Of a stretch of 13,648 nt of DNA, positions 7,051 to 13,648 are shown piece by piece; the stretch's first letter is position 1; each line of letters starts with the position of its first letter. Below the pieces are notes generated by a model that saw only the letters and a program-made list of their open reading frames with translations, did no database searches and was not told the origin of the DNA. The stretch is taken from assembly GCA_016193115.1 (NCBI GenBank), contig JACPSV010000269.1, positions 1 through 13,648 on the forward strand. Direction: 5' to 3'. The position numbers and the translations under genes were made by a program. Source of the DNA: Elusimicrobiota bacterium. Lineage in GTDB: Bacteria > Elusimicrobiota > Elusimicrobia > 2-02-FULL-39-32.

Positions 7051-7980
7051 ATGAAAACCATTTTTGCGCGGTTCCTTCTGTTTGTTTCGCCTCTGACATT
7101 TGTTTCTTCTACTCTTTTTCTCCTGTTTAAGATCGAACCATTTAGGACGCATTATTTTCTTTTTGCCTGGGGTTCTTTTATTGGGTTTGTGGATGCGTGG
7201 CTTTTTTTGGAAGGGGGAGAATCTCTGTTTGTGGATCGTCCCATCCGGTTTTTCACTTTCCTGGTTCCCTTTTCCGCTTTTCTGTGGTTTCTATTTGAAG
7301 CGTATAATCTAAGACTGGCTAACTGGTATTACGTGAACGTGCCCGCGGAAATCTGGATTCGATGGCCCTTGACGATTGCGGCGTTTGGCACGGTCGTGCC
7401 TGCCATTTTGATCGTTTCTAACCTTCTGGACTATTGGGGCATTTGCAGGAGAAACGAGTTTTCCTTTTTCTTTGACTCAGAATTGCCCGGTTGGTTCGTG
7501 GGAATTTCGGTTTCTCTGGGCGTCGCGATGCTGATTCTGCCTTTGGCATGGCCGCAAATTTTTTTCCCTTTGATTTGGGGAGGATTCTTTTTTCTTTTGG
7601 ATCCCATCAATTCGGTTTGGAGGAAGCGCTCGCTTTTTCAGGAATGGAGACAGAAAAACTGGAACCGCACCCTGCAAATCCTTTGGGCGGGTCTGGTTTG
7701 CGGTTTTTTGTGGGAACTGTGGAACTTTAAGGCGGGAGCAAAATGGGTTTACGCGTTTCCTATGCCCGACAGGTTTTTTACGGATGCAAAGATATTTGAG
7801 ATGCCTCTATTGGGATTTCTGGGGTTTCCGCCCTTCGCTCTGGAAGTTTTTGTGATGACGGAGTTTGTTCAAGGCCTTCAGGAACGAATTTCTCCAAGGA
7901 TATGGAGATTATTCTCATTTCTAGCGTTGGTCTTTTGTCTGGTCACCTTGTATGGGATGGAAATTTATACCTTCAGGTAA
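7051..7980 (+). CDS. Uncharacterised multi-pass membrane protein
   Basis: The 309-residue protein has about eight hydrophobic segments, near residues 5-26, 35-53, 66-84, 106-126, 147-167, 168-184, 208-225 and 287-303. I do not recognise a named family. The most distinctive part is the C-terminal third: CGFLWELWNFKAGAKWVYAF (218-237), then KIFEMPLLGFLGFPPFALEV (247-266). It is rich in Trp, Phe and acidic residues inside or near the membrane, as in a conserved functional core. The ATG at 7051 is preferred: the in-frame extension upstream to 6952 would run antisense through the M16 signal region and through the shared -10 palindrome, and MKTIFARFLLF is a natural membrane-protein beginning. It is divergent from the M16 operon, and its last 16 bases overlap the 3' end of hemY on the other strand. 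Confidence 0.8.
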   Translation: MKTIFARFLLFVSPLTFVSSTLFLLFKIEPFRTHYFLFAWGSFIGFVDAWLFLEGGESLFVDRPIRFFTFLVPFSAFLWFLFEAYNLRLANWYYVNVPAEIWIRWPLTIAAFGTVVPAILIVSNLLDYWGICRRNEFSFFFDSELPGWFVGISVSLGVAMLILPLAWPQIFFPLIWGGFFFLLDPINSVWRKRSLFQEWRQKNWNRTLQILWAGLVCGFLWELWNFKAGAKWVYAFPMPDRFFTDAKIFEMPLLGFLGFPPFALEVFVMTEFVQGLQERISPRIWRLFSFLALVFCLVTLYGMEIYTFR

Positions 7981-9389
7981 CGGAAAATTCTTTCCGCGGC
8001 CTCTTCCCCGCTGTGAATGCAGTCCGGGACCCCGATTCCTCTAAAACCGTTTCCTGCCAAAGCAATGGCGGGAACGCTTTTCAAATCCTCTTCAATTCTT
8101 TTCACGATCTCCAGATGTCCTACCTTGTAATAAGGAAGCGAGTTGGGGTGCCGGCAAACCACGGAAACCAAGGGCGGCGCGGTAATCCCGAGCAATTCTT
8201 TCAAATCTTTAAGCGCGAGTTCAGCCAGTTTCTTGTCGTTTAGAGTCTTCGATTTCTCGTAGTTTTTGCCTCCCAGAAAAGCGCGCAGGATCACTTTCCC
8301 TTTTTGGCCATGTTGTAAAAACTTGACGCTGGAAAATGTGCAGCCGTGAATCCATTTTTTTTCGGATTCTGGAATCACAAACCCAAAACCGTTCAAGGGT
8401 CTGCGGACATCTTCCGTTTTGAATAGGAGGTTCACCGTGAGGACGGAATTGTATTCTATTTTTTTGAGGCCGGAAGAGAGGTTGGGCGAAAAGGAGCGCA
8501 GAATCTGGGCTGACTGCGTTGCGGGCAAGGCCAGACAAACCGCGTCCGTTTCCATCTCAAAGTGAGGTCCCACCAGCTTTAACTTTTTCGGATCGGATGT
8601 TTTTGCTATTTCTTGAACCGTTGTTCCCATAAGTATGGAATCGGACGGTATCTTTTCCGTGAGTTTTTCCACGATTCTTTGCAGTCCCGTAGAAAACGAG
8701 GAAAAAAGGGAATATCGCGGTCCTTGGGTAGGAGCCTGGCTTTGGGATCTCTTCTGCTTTTGTAATCCCCGGATCACGCTGCCGCATTCTTTTTCCCATT
8801 GCAAGAATTTTGGGAATGTCGCTTCCAAACTTAAGTTTTGCGCGTCGCCGCTATAGATAGCTGAGATCAGGGGCTGCGCTACCCTCTCCCACAGTTCATC
8901 TCCAAACCTTCTTCTTACGAAGGAGCCAAACCCTTCATCGCCGGACTCTTTCTTTGCGGGCACGAAAATTTCCCGCAGGATCCTCCATTTTCCTTTCCAT
9001 GAGAAAAGTGAGGTGGTCAGAAGCGGCCAGAATTGGGATGGCGCCAGCAGGTAAAATCCTACGGGCAGAGGATAGAGGTTTCCTTTGCGCGCAATGAAAC
9101 TCAGTCGCAAGTCCGGATTCGTTCCGATCCATTCTTTCTCCAAACCGATTCTCTGACTCAAATCCCACGCCCACGGTTTTTCCATGAAAACGGCGTCCGG
9201 CCCCAGTTCCAGAATACCCTCCTCTCTTTGTGTGGACTGAATGGCGCCGCCTAACCTCCAAGAGGATTCGAAAAGAGTGATTTGCACGGGACTCTTTTTT
9301 TCCCGGCTCAGTTCCAACAACCGGTGGCACGCCGCCAACCCGCTGATCCCTCCTCCGATCACCGATATATGCGGAGTGGACGAAGTCAT
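7965..9389 (-). CDS. hemY: HemY-type protoporphyrinogen/coproporphyrinogen III oxidase
   Basis: This FAD enzyme uses oxygen to aromatise the porphyrinogen ring late in haem synthesis. Its 474 residues fit the HemY family. The dinucleotide-binding motif GGGISG is at 12-17, followed by the ribose-binding acidic residue in TLFESSWRLGG. ELGPDAVFMEKPWA is the conserved second block, and AGNGFRGIGVPDCIHSGEEAA near the C-terminus closes the FAD site. The N-terminus has no signal or membrane helix, so it is likely a soluble or peripheral enzyme. The start overlaps the hemH stop by ATGA. The order hemE-hemH-hemY is that of Bacillus subtilis. Sequence alone does not settle whether it acts on protoporphyrinogen IX or coproporphyrinogen III. 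Confidence 0.93.
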   Translation of the reverse strand: MTSSTPHISVIGGGISGLAACHRLLELSREKKSPVQITLFESSWRLGGAIQSTQREEGILELGPDAVFMEKPWAWDLSQRIGLEKEWIGTNPDLRLSFIARKGNLYPLPVGFYLLAPSQFWPLLTTSLFSWKGKWRILREIFVPAKKESGDEGFGSFVRRRFGDELWERVAQPLISAIYSGDAQNLSLEATFPKFLQWEKECGSVIRGLQKQKRSQSQAPTQGPRYSLFSSFSTGLQRIVEKLTEKIPSDSILMGTTVQEIAKTSDPKKLKLVGPHFEMETDAVCLALPATQSAQILRSFSPNLSSGLKKIEYNSVLTVNLLFKTEDVRRPLNGFGFVIPESEKKWIHGCTFSSVKFLQHGQKGKVILRAFLGGKNYEKSKTLNDKKLAELALKDLKELLGITAPPLVSVVCRHPNSLPYYKVGHLEIVKRIEEDLKSVPAIALAGNGFRGIGVPDCIHSGEEAAERIFRYLKV

Positions 9390-10285
9390 AGGACCAATTC
9401 TGCCAACATTTGAATGAAGAAAGGATGATCCATCACGGTCGGCACACGGAAAAATTGAATATTCAGATCATCTGCCCTTTTCTTAGCGCGAATGTCCAGA
9501 TCGTACAGGACTTCAACGTGATCCGCGACAAACCCAATGGGAATCACTAAGACCGAGGACACTTTTTGGCGGGAAAGTTCCGTCAACAAGTCATTGATAT
9601 CCGGTTCGAGCCAAGGATCCTGCGGCCTGCCGCTTCGGCTGGTATAAGCGACGTTCCAGTTTTTCTTTGAAAACCGTTCGCTCAAGATTTGCGCTGTTTT
9701 CCGGATTTGTTTAGAGTAACCGGATTTCTCGTCCATCGAGACGGGAATACTGTGCGCCGTGAATATCCAGTGACACGTTTCCCGAACGTCCGCAGAAATC
9801 CGGTTCCGGATTCTGTCCTCAATGGCGCTCTGAAACAAAGGACGATCCTGCCACGGGTCTGCGAAATCAATCACCGGGGAATCAGATCCTATTTTATTTC
9901 TCGCATCTTCCACAGCGGCGATATAGCGATCCCAGCTTGCTTCGCATTTGTATGGCGACAAAATAATTCCAAGAGATTTTTGAATCCCGTCCCTTCTCAT
10001 TTTCTGAAGTGTTTCCTGCAAACTCGGATTCCAGTTTCGCATGCCGACATAAACTTTTAGAGGGCGTCCTTTTGCCCGTAATTGGGTCTCCAAAGCTCTG
10101 GCTTGTTGGAACGTAATTTCGTTGAGAGGAGAAGATCCTCCGATCGCCTGATACTGTTCCCGAACGGTCTGGATTCTTTTCGGCGGAATAGAATGACCTC
10201 TTGTGGCATTTTCCAAGAAAGGACGCACTTCTTCCAACCGCGTCGGCCCCCCATAAGCCATCAACAAAACCGCATCATAATTCAT
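9386..10285 (-). CDS. hemH: Ferrochelatase (possibly coproporphyrin-type)
   Basis: The 299-residue protein inserts Fe(II) into a porphyrin. The catalytic histidine is H178 in IFTAHSIP, and the second metal-side pair is H256/E258 in DHVEVLYDLD, both as in Bacillus subtilis HemH. The N-terminal motif is LLMAYGGP, with Tyr11 in the place of the B. subtilis Tyr13; Gammaproteobacterial and eukaryotic enzymes have NLGTP or NMGGP there. RPFLENATRG and IGGSSPLN resemble Bacillus and Actinobacterial enzymes. No C-terminal [2Fe-2S] extension or membrane anchor is present. These features suggest a soluble coproferrochelatase-like enzyme, but the substrate is inference. It overlaps hemDE upstream and hemY downstream by ATGA, so the three should be translated together. 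Confidence 0.95.
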   Translation of the reverse strand: MNYDAVLLMAYGGPTRLEEVRPFLENATRGHSIPPKRIQTVREQYQAIGGSSPLNEITFQQARALETQLRAKGRPLKVYVGMRNWNPSLQETLQKMRRDGIQKSLGIILSPYKCEASWDRYIAAVEDARNKIGSDSPVIDFADPWQDRPLFQSAIEDRIRNRISADVRETCHWIFTAHSIPVSMDEKSGYSKQIRKTAQILSERFSKKNWNVAYTSRSGRPQDPWLEPDINDLLTELSRQKVSSVLVIPIGFVADHVEVLYDLDIRAKKRADDLNIQFFRVPTVMDHPFFIQMLAELVL

Positions 10286-12225
10286 CGAGAACTCATCTCA
10301 TGCACCATTTCTACCAGAGCCTTCACATTCTCCACGGGCGTTTGCGGGAGCACGCCATGACCCAGGTTAAAAATGTGACCCGGTTCTCCTCGCATGGAAT
10401 CCAGAATTCTTTTCACCTGAGCGCGAATCGTCTTTAAGTCAGAAAGCAAAACCAGAGGGTCTAAGTTTCCTTGGATGGCGACAGGACCCAATCGTTTTCT
10501 CACCTGATCTAATTCGGTTCTCCAATCCACACCCATCACCGATCCGCCGGCTTCTTGCATCAACTCCAAAATGGAAGCTGTTTCCGTGCCGAAATGGATG
10601 AGAGGCGCGTGGCGCGGGAGGGACGAGAAAAGTTTTTTCATGTGAGGCAAAACGTAAATCCGATAGTCGTGGGGGGAGAGACATCCCACCCAACTGTCAA
10701 ATACCTGAACCGCTTGGGCTCCGGCCTCAATCTGACATTTGACAAATTCGATCGTACTCGTTGTGATCTTATCCAGAAGAGCGTGCCAGACTTCCGGTTT
10801 TTGGTACATCAGGCACTTTGTGAAAATATAGTTTTCCGAGGCTTTTCCTTCCACGACATAGGAAGCGACCGTGAAAGGGGCGCCGCAAAGGCCTATGAGG
10901 GGAACGTTCGGTTTGAGAGCGGAACGGGTTTTTCGAATCGCATCGAAAACGAACGAGAGGGATTCCTGCGGCTGGACAATGGAGACGTGTTCCACGTCAT
11001 CTTCCGTTCGAACCGGCCGATAGATGGACGGCCCTTCCCCTTTTGTGAATTCAAGACCTATCCCCATGGGCTCTAAGATCAGGAGGATATCGGAGAAAAT
11101 AATGGCCGCGTCCACGCCCAACTTCTCTTGAGCGCTGACCGTCACTTCGCAGGCGAGATCGCTGTTCTTGCAGAGTTCCAGAAACCCCACGCGGGACCGG
11201 AGCTCTCTGTACTCTTTCATGTATCGTCCCGCCTGGCGCATGATCCAGATGGGGGTGTGAGGCGTGGGCTCGCAGCGGCAGGCCTTAAGAAAAGGACTCT
11301 CCGCGCAGGATTGAACGTCATACGGTTTTATCTCATAGGATTTCAGGGAAATTTTCCCTCGGTTCCGTTCCCAACTCTCTCTCTTTTCTTTCAGAAGCGT
11401 GGGACATTTTTCTGCTGCTTCTTTGACGAACAGACCCATTTTCGATTGGCCGGACTCAAAATCTGTTGGGAACCCGCACTCCCGCAGATTTTCCGTTACA
11501 ATGGGTCCTATGGAAGCGACCACAACTCTTCCCAACGATTCCCGCAGAGAACTTTCCAGCCCCTCTTCGGCGGCCACCTGCAGGAAATGATAGATTTGGG
11601 TGGCGTTGGTGAACAAAAGGATATCGCTTTTTCCTTCGGCGACGGAAATGACGGCGTTCCGTAAGGGCGCCAGATCTTCCGGCAGCGCCCAACGGTAGAC
11701 CGGCACGCGGCTGACGTGAGCGCCCCGTTTTTTAAGCTCTTGGATAAATTCCCGGTTAGGAATTCCGTACTCTTGCACGAACACTTTTTTATCTTTGAGG
11801 GGAACTTTTTGGTCCAGAGTGGCGAGAACTTCTCTCCATGTGTTTGGTTCCGGCGCTGCGATCGTGGGGTTCAGACCCACTTCTTTCAAAGCGGCGATCG
11901 GTTTAGGTCCTCGGGCAACCAGCACGGTTTGAGAGAGAGATTTAAGGAAATTTTCCAGAGGAATTTCGTTCCGGATCACTTGCATCAGAAAGCGCGTGCC
12001 CACGCCCGTCATTAAAATCACGATATCCACTTTCCCTTGCTGCACTTTCTTTGCGAATTCCACCGCTTCCCGGTTCAACTCAAAAGGGATTTCGCGCAAA
12101 GAGGGAGCGATCAACGCCTTGCCGCCGTTTCGTTCAATCAGGCTCTGCATCTCGAACGCTCTCCGGCTCTCAAAGCTGACCACGCTCAACCCCGCAAAGT
12201 TCGTTTCTTTCGTTAAAGTTTCCAT
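10282..12225 (-). CDS. HemD-HemE fusion: uroporphyrinogen-III synthase / uroporphyrinogen decarboxylase
   Basis: One 647-residue reading frame joins two consecutive haem enzymes. Residues 1-270 are a uroporphyrinogen-III synthase (HemD), which closes and flips ring D of hydroxymethylbilane. Visible marks are VILMTGVGTRFL, the hinge VPVYRW, LLFTNATQIYHFL and ASIGPIVTENLRECGF (237-252). A charged linker (about 271-307) precedes a full-length decarboxylase (HemE, 308-647), which turns uroporphyrinogen III into coproporphyrinogen III. Its marks are IWIMRQAGRYMKEYR with RQAGR at 330-334, FSDIL with Asp379, GAPFTVASYVVEG with Tyr456, DSWVG, QGNLDP and NLGHGVLPQTP. No stop or frame change interrupts it. 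The ATG at 12225 follows AAAAGG by six or seven bases. Fusion should pass the unstable uroporphyrinogen directly to HemE; this is inferred. Confidence 0.94.
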   Translation of the reverse strand: METLTKETNFAGLSVVSFESRRAFEMQSLIERNGGKALIAPSLREIPFELNREAVEFAKKVQQGKVDIVILMTGVGTRFLMQVIRNEIPLENFLKSLSQTVLVARGPKPIAALKEVGLNPTIAAPEPNTWREVLATLDQKVPLKDKKVFVQEYGIPNREFIQELKKRGAHVSRVPVYRWALPEDLAPLRNAVISVAEGKSDILLFTNATQIYHFLQVAAEEGLESSLRESLGRVVVASIGPIVTENLRECGFPTDFESGQSKMGLFVKEAAEKCPTLLKEKRESWERNRGKISLKSYEIKPYDVQSCAESPFLKACRCEPTPHTPIWIMRQAGRYMKEYRELRSRVGFLELCKNSDLACEVTVSAQEKLGVDAAIIFSDILLILEPMGIGLEFTKGEGPSIYRPVRTEDDVEHVSIVQPQESLSFVFDAIRKTRSALKPNVPLIGLCGAPFTVASYVVEGKASENYIFTKCLMYQKPEVWHALLDKITTSTIEFVKCQIEAGAQAVQVFDSWVGCLSPHDYRIYVLPHMKKLFSSLPRHAPLIHFGTETASILELMQEAGGSVMGVDWRTELDQVRKRLGPVAIQGNLDPLVLLSDLKTIRAQVKRILDSMRGEPGHIFNLGHGVLPQTPVENVKALVEMVHEMSSR

Positions 12226-12250
12226 AGTGACCTTTTGGAAAATGAGAAAT

Positions 12251-13414
12251 CTATATTATCGCGTCTCCCCAGAGATTGGAAAGGAAAATTCTCCAGGGCA
12301 TAATATGAATAGAACGATGGTTTCTGGGTTCTTTCTCATTACAGACAATGATAGCTTTTTTGGGATGATAGTCCTCCATAAATTTTTGCAGTCCCCTGAG
12401 TTCGGTGGAGTCTACGCGATTTGTCCCCTTCACTTCTATGGCAATTTCCCCGTTCCCTAATATAAAATCTACTTCCTGTCCCGACTTAGTGCGCCAAAAA
12501 TGAATTTCAAAGAGTCGGTTTTTGTAAGAGGAATAGGCTCGTAATTCCATTAGGATGAAATGTTCAAAGGCTTTGCCAAATTCAGTCCCTCTTTCCTCGG
12601 GAATAAATCTCTTGGATAGAATGCCTGCGACCCCAACGTCAAAAAGATAAAACTTTGAAGCTTTCGTAATGACGTCTCGGGATTGCCGTCTTTTAAAAGG
12701 TTCAACCATGATTCCTAGAAGAGTGTCCATAAGAATTTGATAATACTCTCTAACAGTTTTAGCGTCAATGCCGCAATCGCGCGCGATATTGGAATAGTTC
12801 GTTAATTCCCCATGGCTATACCCAAGGGAATCAAAGAATCTGGAAAAAGCGGGAATATTTCTGGCTAGTCCCTCCGCAAATACCTCTTCTTTTAAGTAAT
12901 CCTGCACATAGCTGACCAGGGATCTTTTAGCTTCTTCCTGAGGTTGAAGATAATGGGATGGAACCATTCCTTGGTTTAAGGCTTTTAATAGGTTTAAATC
13001 TTTTAATTCTTTAGAAACGAGAGGAAACATTTCATACCTCCAGGCTCTGCCTCCCAAAAGGTTTCCATGCCCTCGTTTAAGTTTTCGCGCGCTCGAACCG
13101 CACAGAATAAAGCGCATATTTTTGTTTTCTATAAGCCATTGGACCTCATCCAACAACTGAGGCACTTTTTGAACTTCATCTAAAACAATGGGATAAGAAA
13201 GCGCCTCTTTTTTTTTCTCAGACAGTTGTTCTCTTAAAAGAGCCGGATTCTTGGTGAAATTTAAAAATAAATCCGATTTTAAAAAATCAAAAACGAGACT
13301 TTTAGGAAAATGCTGTTTTAGATAGGTAGATTTCCCGGTTTTACGCGGTCCCCACAAAAACGCGGATTGATAACGCGGAAGCTCCATCTTGAGCCATCTT
13401 TGAACTTTTACCAT
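12251..13414 (-). CDS. AAA (AAA_14) ATPase with DUF4143 C-terminal domain
   Basis: The 387-residue protein has a P-loop ATPase N-half: Walker A GPRKTGKST (22-30), Walker B PIVLDEVQ (75-82) and sensor-like ILCGSSAR (103-110). The family's winged-helix region follows (about 190-245, with NIARDCGIDAKTVREYY). The C-terminal DUF4143 part shows a restriction-endonuclease-like residue set: E284, D316 in QEVDFIL and E327/K329 in IAIEVKG. Such genes occur in many scattered copies in some bacterial and archaeal genomes; their function is unsettled. The gene is visibly AT-richer than its neighbours, has its own strong promoter and sits beside an intron end, all suggesting accessory DNA. ATG 13414 is the likely start, with AGGAG 11 bases upstream, slightly far. 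It stops 25 bases before hemDE. No role in haem synthesis should be read from this. Confidence 0.9.
   Translation of the reverse strand: MVKVQRWLKMELPRYQSAFLWGPRKTGKSTYLKQHFPKSLVFDFLKSDLFLNFTKNPALLREQLSEKKKEALSYPIVLDEVQKVPQLLDEVQWLIENKNMRFILCGSSARKLKRGHGNLLGGRAWRYEMFPLVSKELKDLNLLKALNQGMVPSHYLQPQEEAKRSLVSYVQDYLKEEVFAEGLARNIPAFSRFFDSLGYSHGELTNYSNIARDCGIDAKTVREYYQILMDTLLGIMVEPFKRRQSRDVITKASKFYLFDVGVAGILSKRFIPEERGTEFGKAFEHFILMELRAYSSYKNRLFEIHFWRTKSGQEVDFILGNGEIAIEVKGTNRVDSTELRGLQKFMEDYHPKKAIIVCNEKEPRNHRSIHIMPWRIFLSNLWGDAII
12255..12282 (-). promoter_or_regulatory. Possible promoter of the haem operon
   Basis: On the minus strand TTTCCA (12282-12277) and GATAAT (12260-12255) are 16 bases apart, matching sigma70 hexamers at 4 and 5 of 6 positions. 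Transcription would begin near 12248, about 23 bases ahead of the hemDE start. It lies over the last codons of the ATPase gene. It would let the haem genes be expressed apart from that gene, but read-through cannot be excluded. Confidence 0.3.
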
Positions 13415-13450
13415 TTGAGACCGATCTCCTAAATAGTTTAACTAATCAGG

Positions 13451-13479
13451 AGTATACTACGTTTTCGGTAAAGGGTCAA
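13451..13479 (-). promoter_or_regulatory. Sigma70-type promoter of the ATPase gene
   Basis: The minus strand carries TTGACC (13479-13474) and TATACT (13456-13451), separated by exactly 17 bases. Each hexamer matches consensus at five of six positions. Transcription would begin near 13444, about 30 bases before the ATG at 13414, leaving room for the AGGAG ribosome binding site. Confidence 0.75.
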
Positions 13480-13480
13480 C

Positions 13481-13499
13481 CCCAAACAAGACCCAAACA
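13481..13499 (-). repeat. Tandem 8-base repeat just upstream of the ATPase -35 box
   Basis: TGTTTGGG occurs twice on the minus strand (13499-13492 and 13488-13481), 11 bases apart centre to centre, about one helical turn, next to the -35 box. It could be a regulator site or chance. It lies between the intron end and the promoter. Confidence 0.3.
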
Positions 13500-13507
13500 C
13501 TCCGAAT

Positions 13508-13648
13508 ATAGAGTAAGGCGCTGGCGCGCCATCCCAATGGATCGGGACACGTTTCCAGCACCTCCTCATCAAACCGTACGTGACCTTTTCGATCATACGG
13601 CTTTCCAAGAACATTCGCCGAAAGCTCATCATCAGAAAATTCTCAAAG
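13508..13648 (-). ncRNA. Group II intron 3' end (domains V and VI); remainder beyond the window
   Basis: Domain V is at 13571-13603 on the minus strand. AAGCCGTA pairs with TACGGTTT over eight base pairs. It includes the catalytic AGC triad, a two-base CG bulge on the 3' side, and an upper stem TGATC/GGTCA capped by a GAAAA loop. This is close to the well-known domain V sequence of other group II introns. Domain VI follows: GGTGCTGG (13562-13555) pairs with CCAGCGCC (13524-13517), and the strand then runs TTACTCTAT, with an unpaired A suitable as branch point. The intron would end near 13508. Its earlier domains and any reverse transcriptase should lie past 13648. The stretch 13604-13648 should be the end of domain IV; nothing else is seen in it. 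Whether this is an intact intron or a relic cannot be told here. Confidence 0.75.

Noticed and set aside
13517..13562. GC-rich hairpin upstream of the ATPase as a Rho-independent terminator
   Set aside because: No T-run follows it on either strand, and it fits intron domain VI directly after domain V.
13438..13632. A 64-codon minus-strand open frame beginning MMSFRRMFLES
   Set aside because: It runs straight through intron domains V and VI and into the ATPase promoter, and its sequence is explained by those RNA structures.

Overview
This window looks like a dense piece of chromosome from a Gram-negative-type bacterium. Supporting signs are two secreted or envelope M16 peptidases, an aerobic-type haem pathway and a bacterial MnmE. 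No gene identifies a named species. The mix of a UMF1 transporter, a small EF-Tu-domain protein with a lysine-rich tail, an AAA/DUF4143 ATPase, a fused HemD-HemE and a dispersed palindrome encoding RPELVEG/FDKLS peptides would fit an uncultured lineage such as Elusimicrobiota or Omnitrophota. That is inference at low confidence. Almost all genes are on the minus strand. They abut or overlap by a few bases, and no gene-free stretch reaches 300 bases.

Region A (1-7022, minus strand, read from 7022 down to 1) is one probable operon. It runs from a catalytic M16 peptidase (HxxEH) to a non-catalytic M16 partner, the tRNA-modification GTPase MnmE, a CDF-type divalent metal exporter, a lysine-rich EF-Tu-domain-2-like protein and a UMF1/Atg22-type MFS transporter that leaves the window at base 1. 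The non-catalytic M16 gene carries a 144-bp palindromic element inserted in frame after its second codon. The MFS gene has no ordinary start codon and probably begins at ATT behind a strong ribosome binding site.

Region B (7051-7980, plus strand) is a single divergent gene for an uncharacterised multi-pass membrane protein. It shares a 28-bp intergenic gap, with back-to-back TATAAT boxes, with the M16 operon. Its 3' end overlaps the end of the haem operon tail to tail.

Region C (7965-12225, minus strand) is a late haem-synthesis operon: a HemD-HemE fusion (uroporphyrinogen-III synthase plus uroporphyrinogen decarboxylase), ferrochelatase HemH and protoporphyrinogen/coproporphyrinogen oxidase HemY. 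The genes are joined by ATGA overlaps. The order hemE-hemH-hemY is that of Bacillus subtilis hemEHY, and the ferrochelatase has a Bacillus-like Tyr in its N-terminal motif.

Region D (12251-13648, minus strand) looks like accessory DNA. It holds an AT-richer AAA/DUF4143 ATPase with a near-consensus sigma70 promoter. Just upstream lies the 3' end (domains V and VI) of a group II intron whose body lies beyond base 13648.
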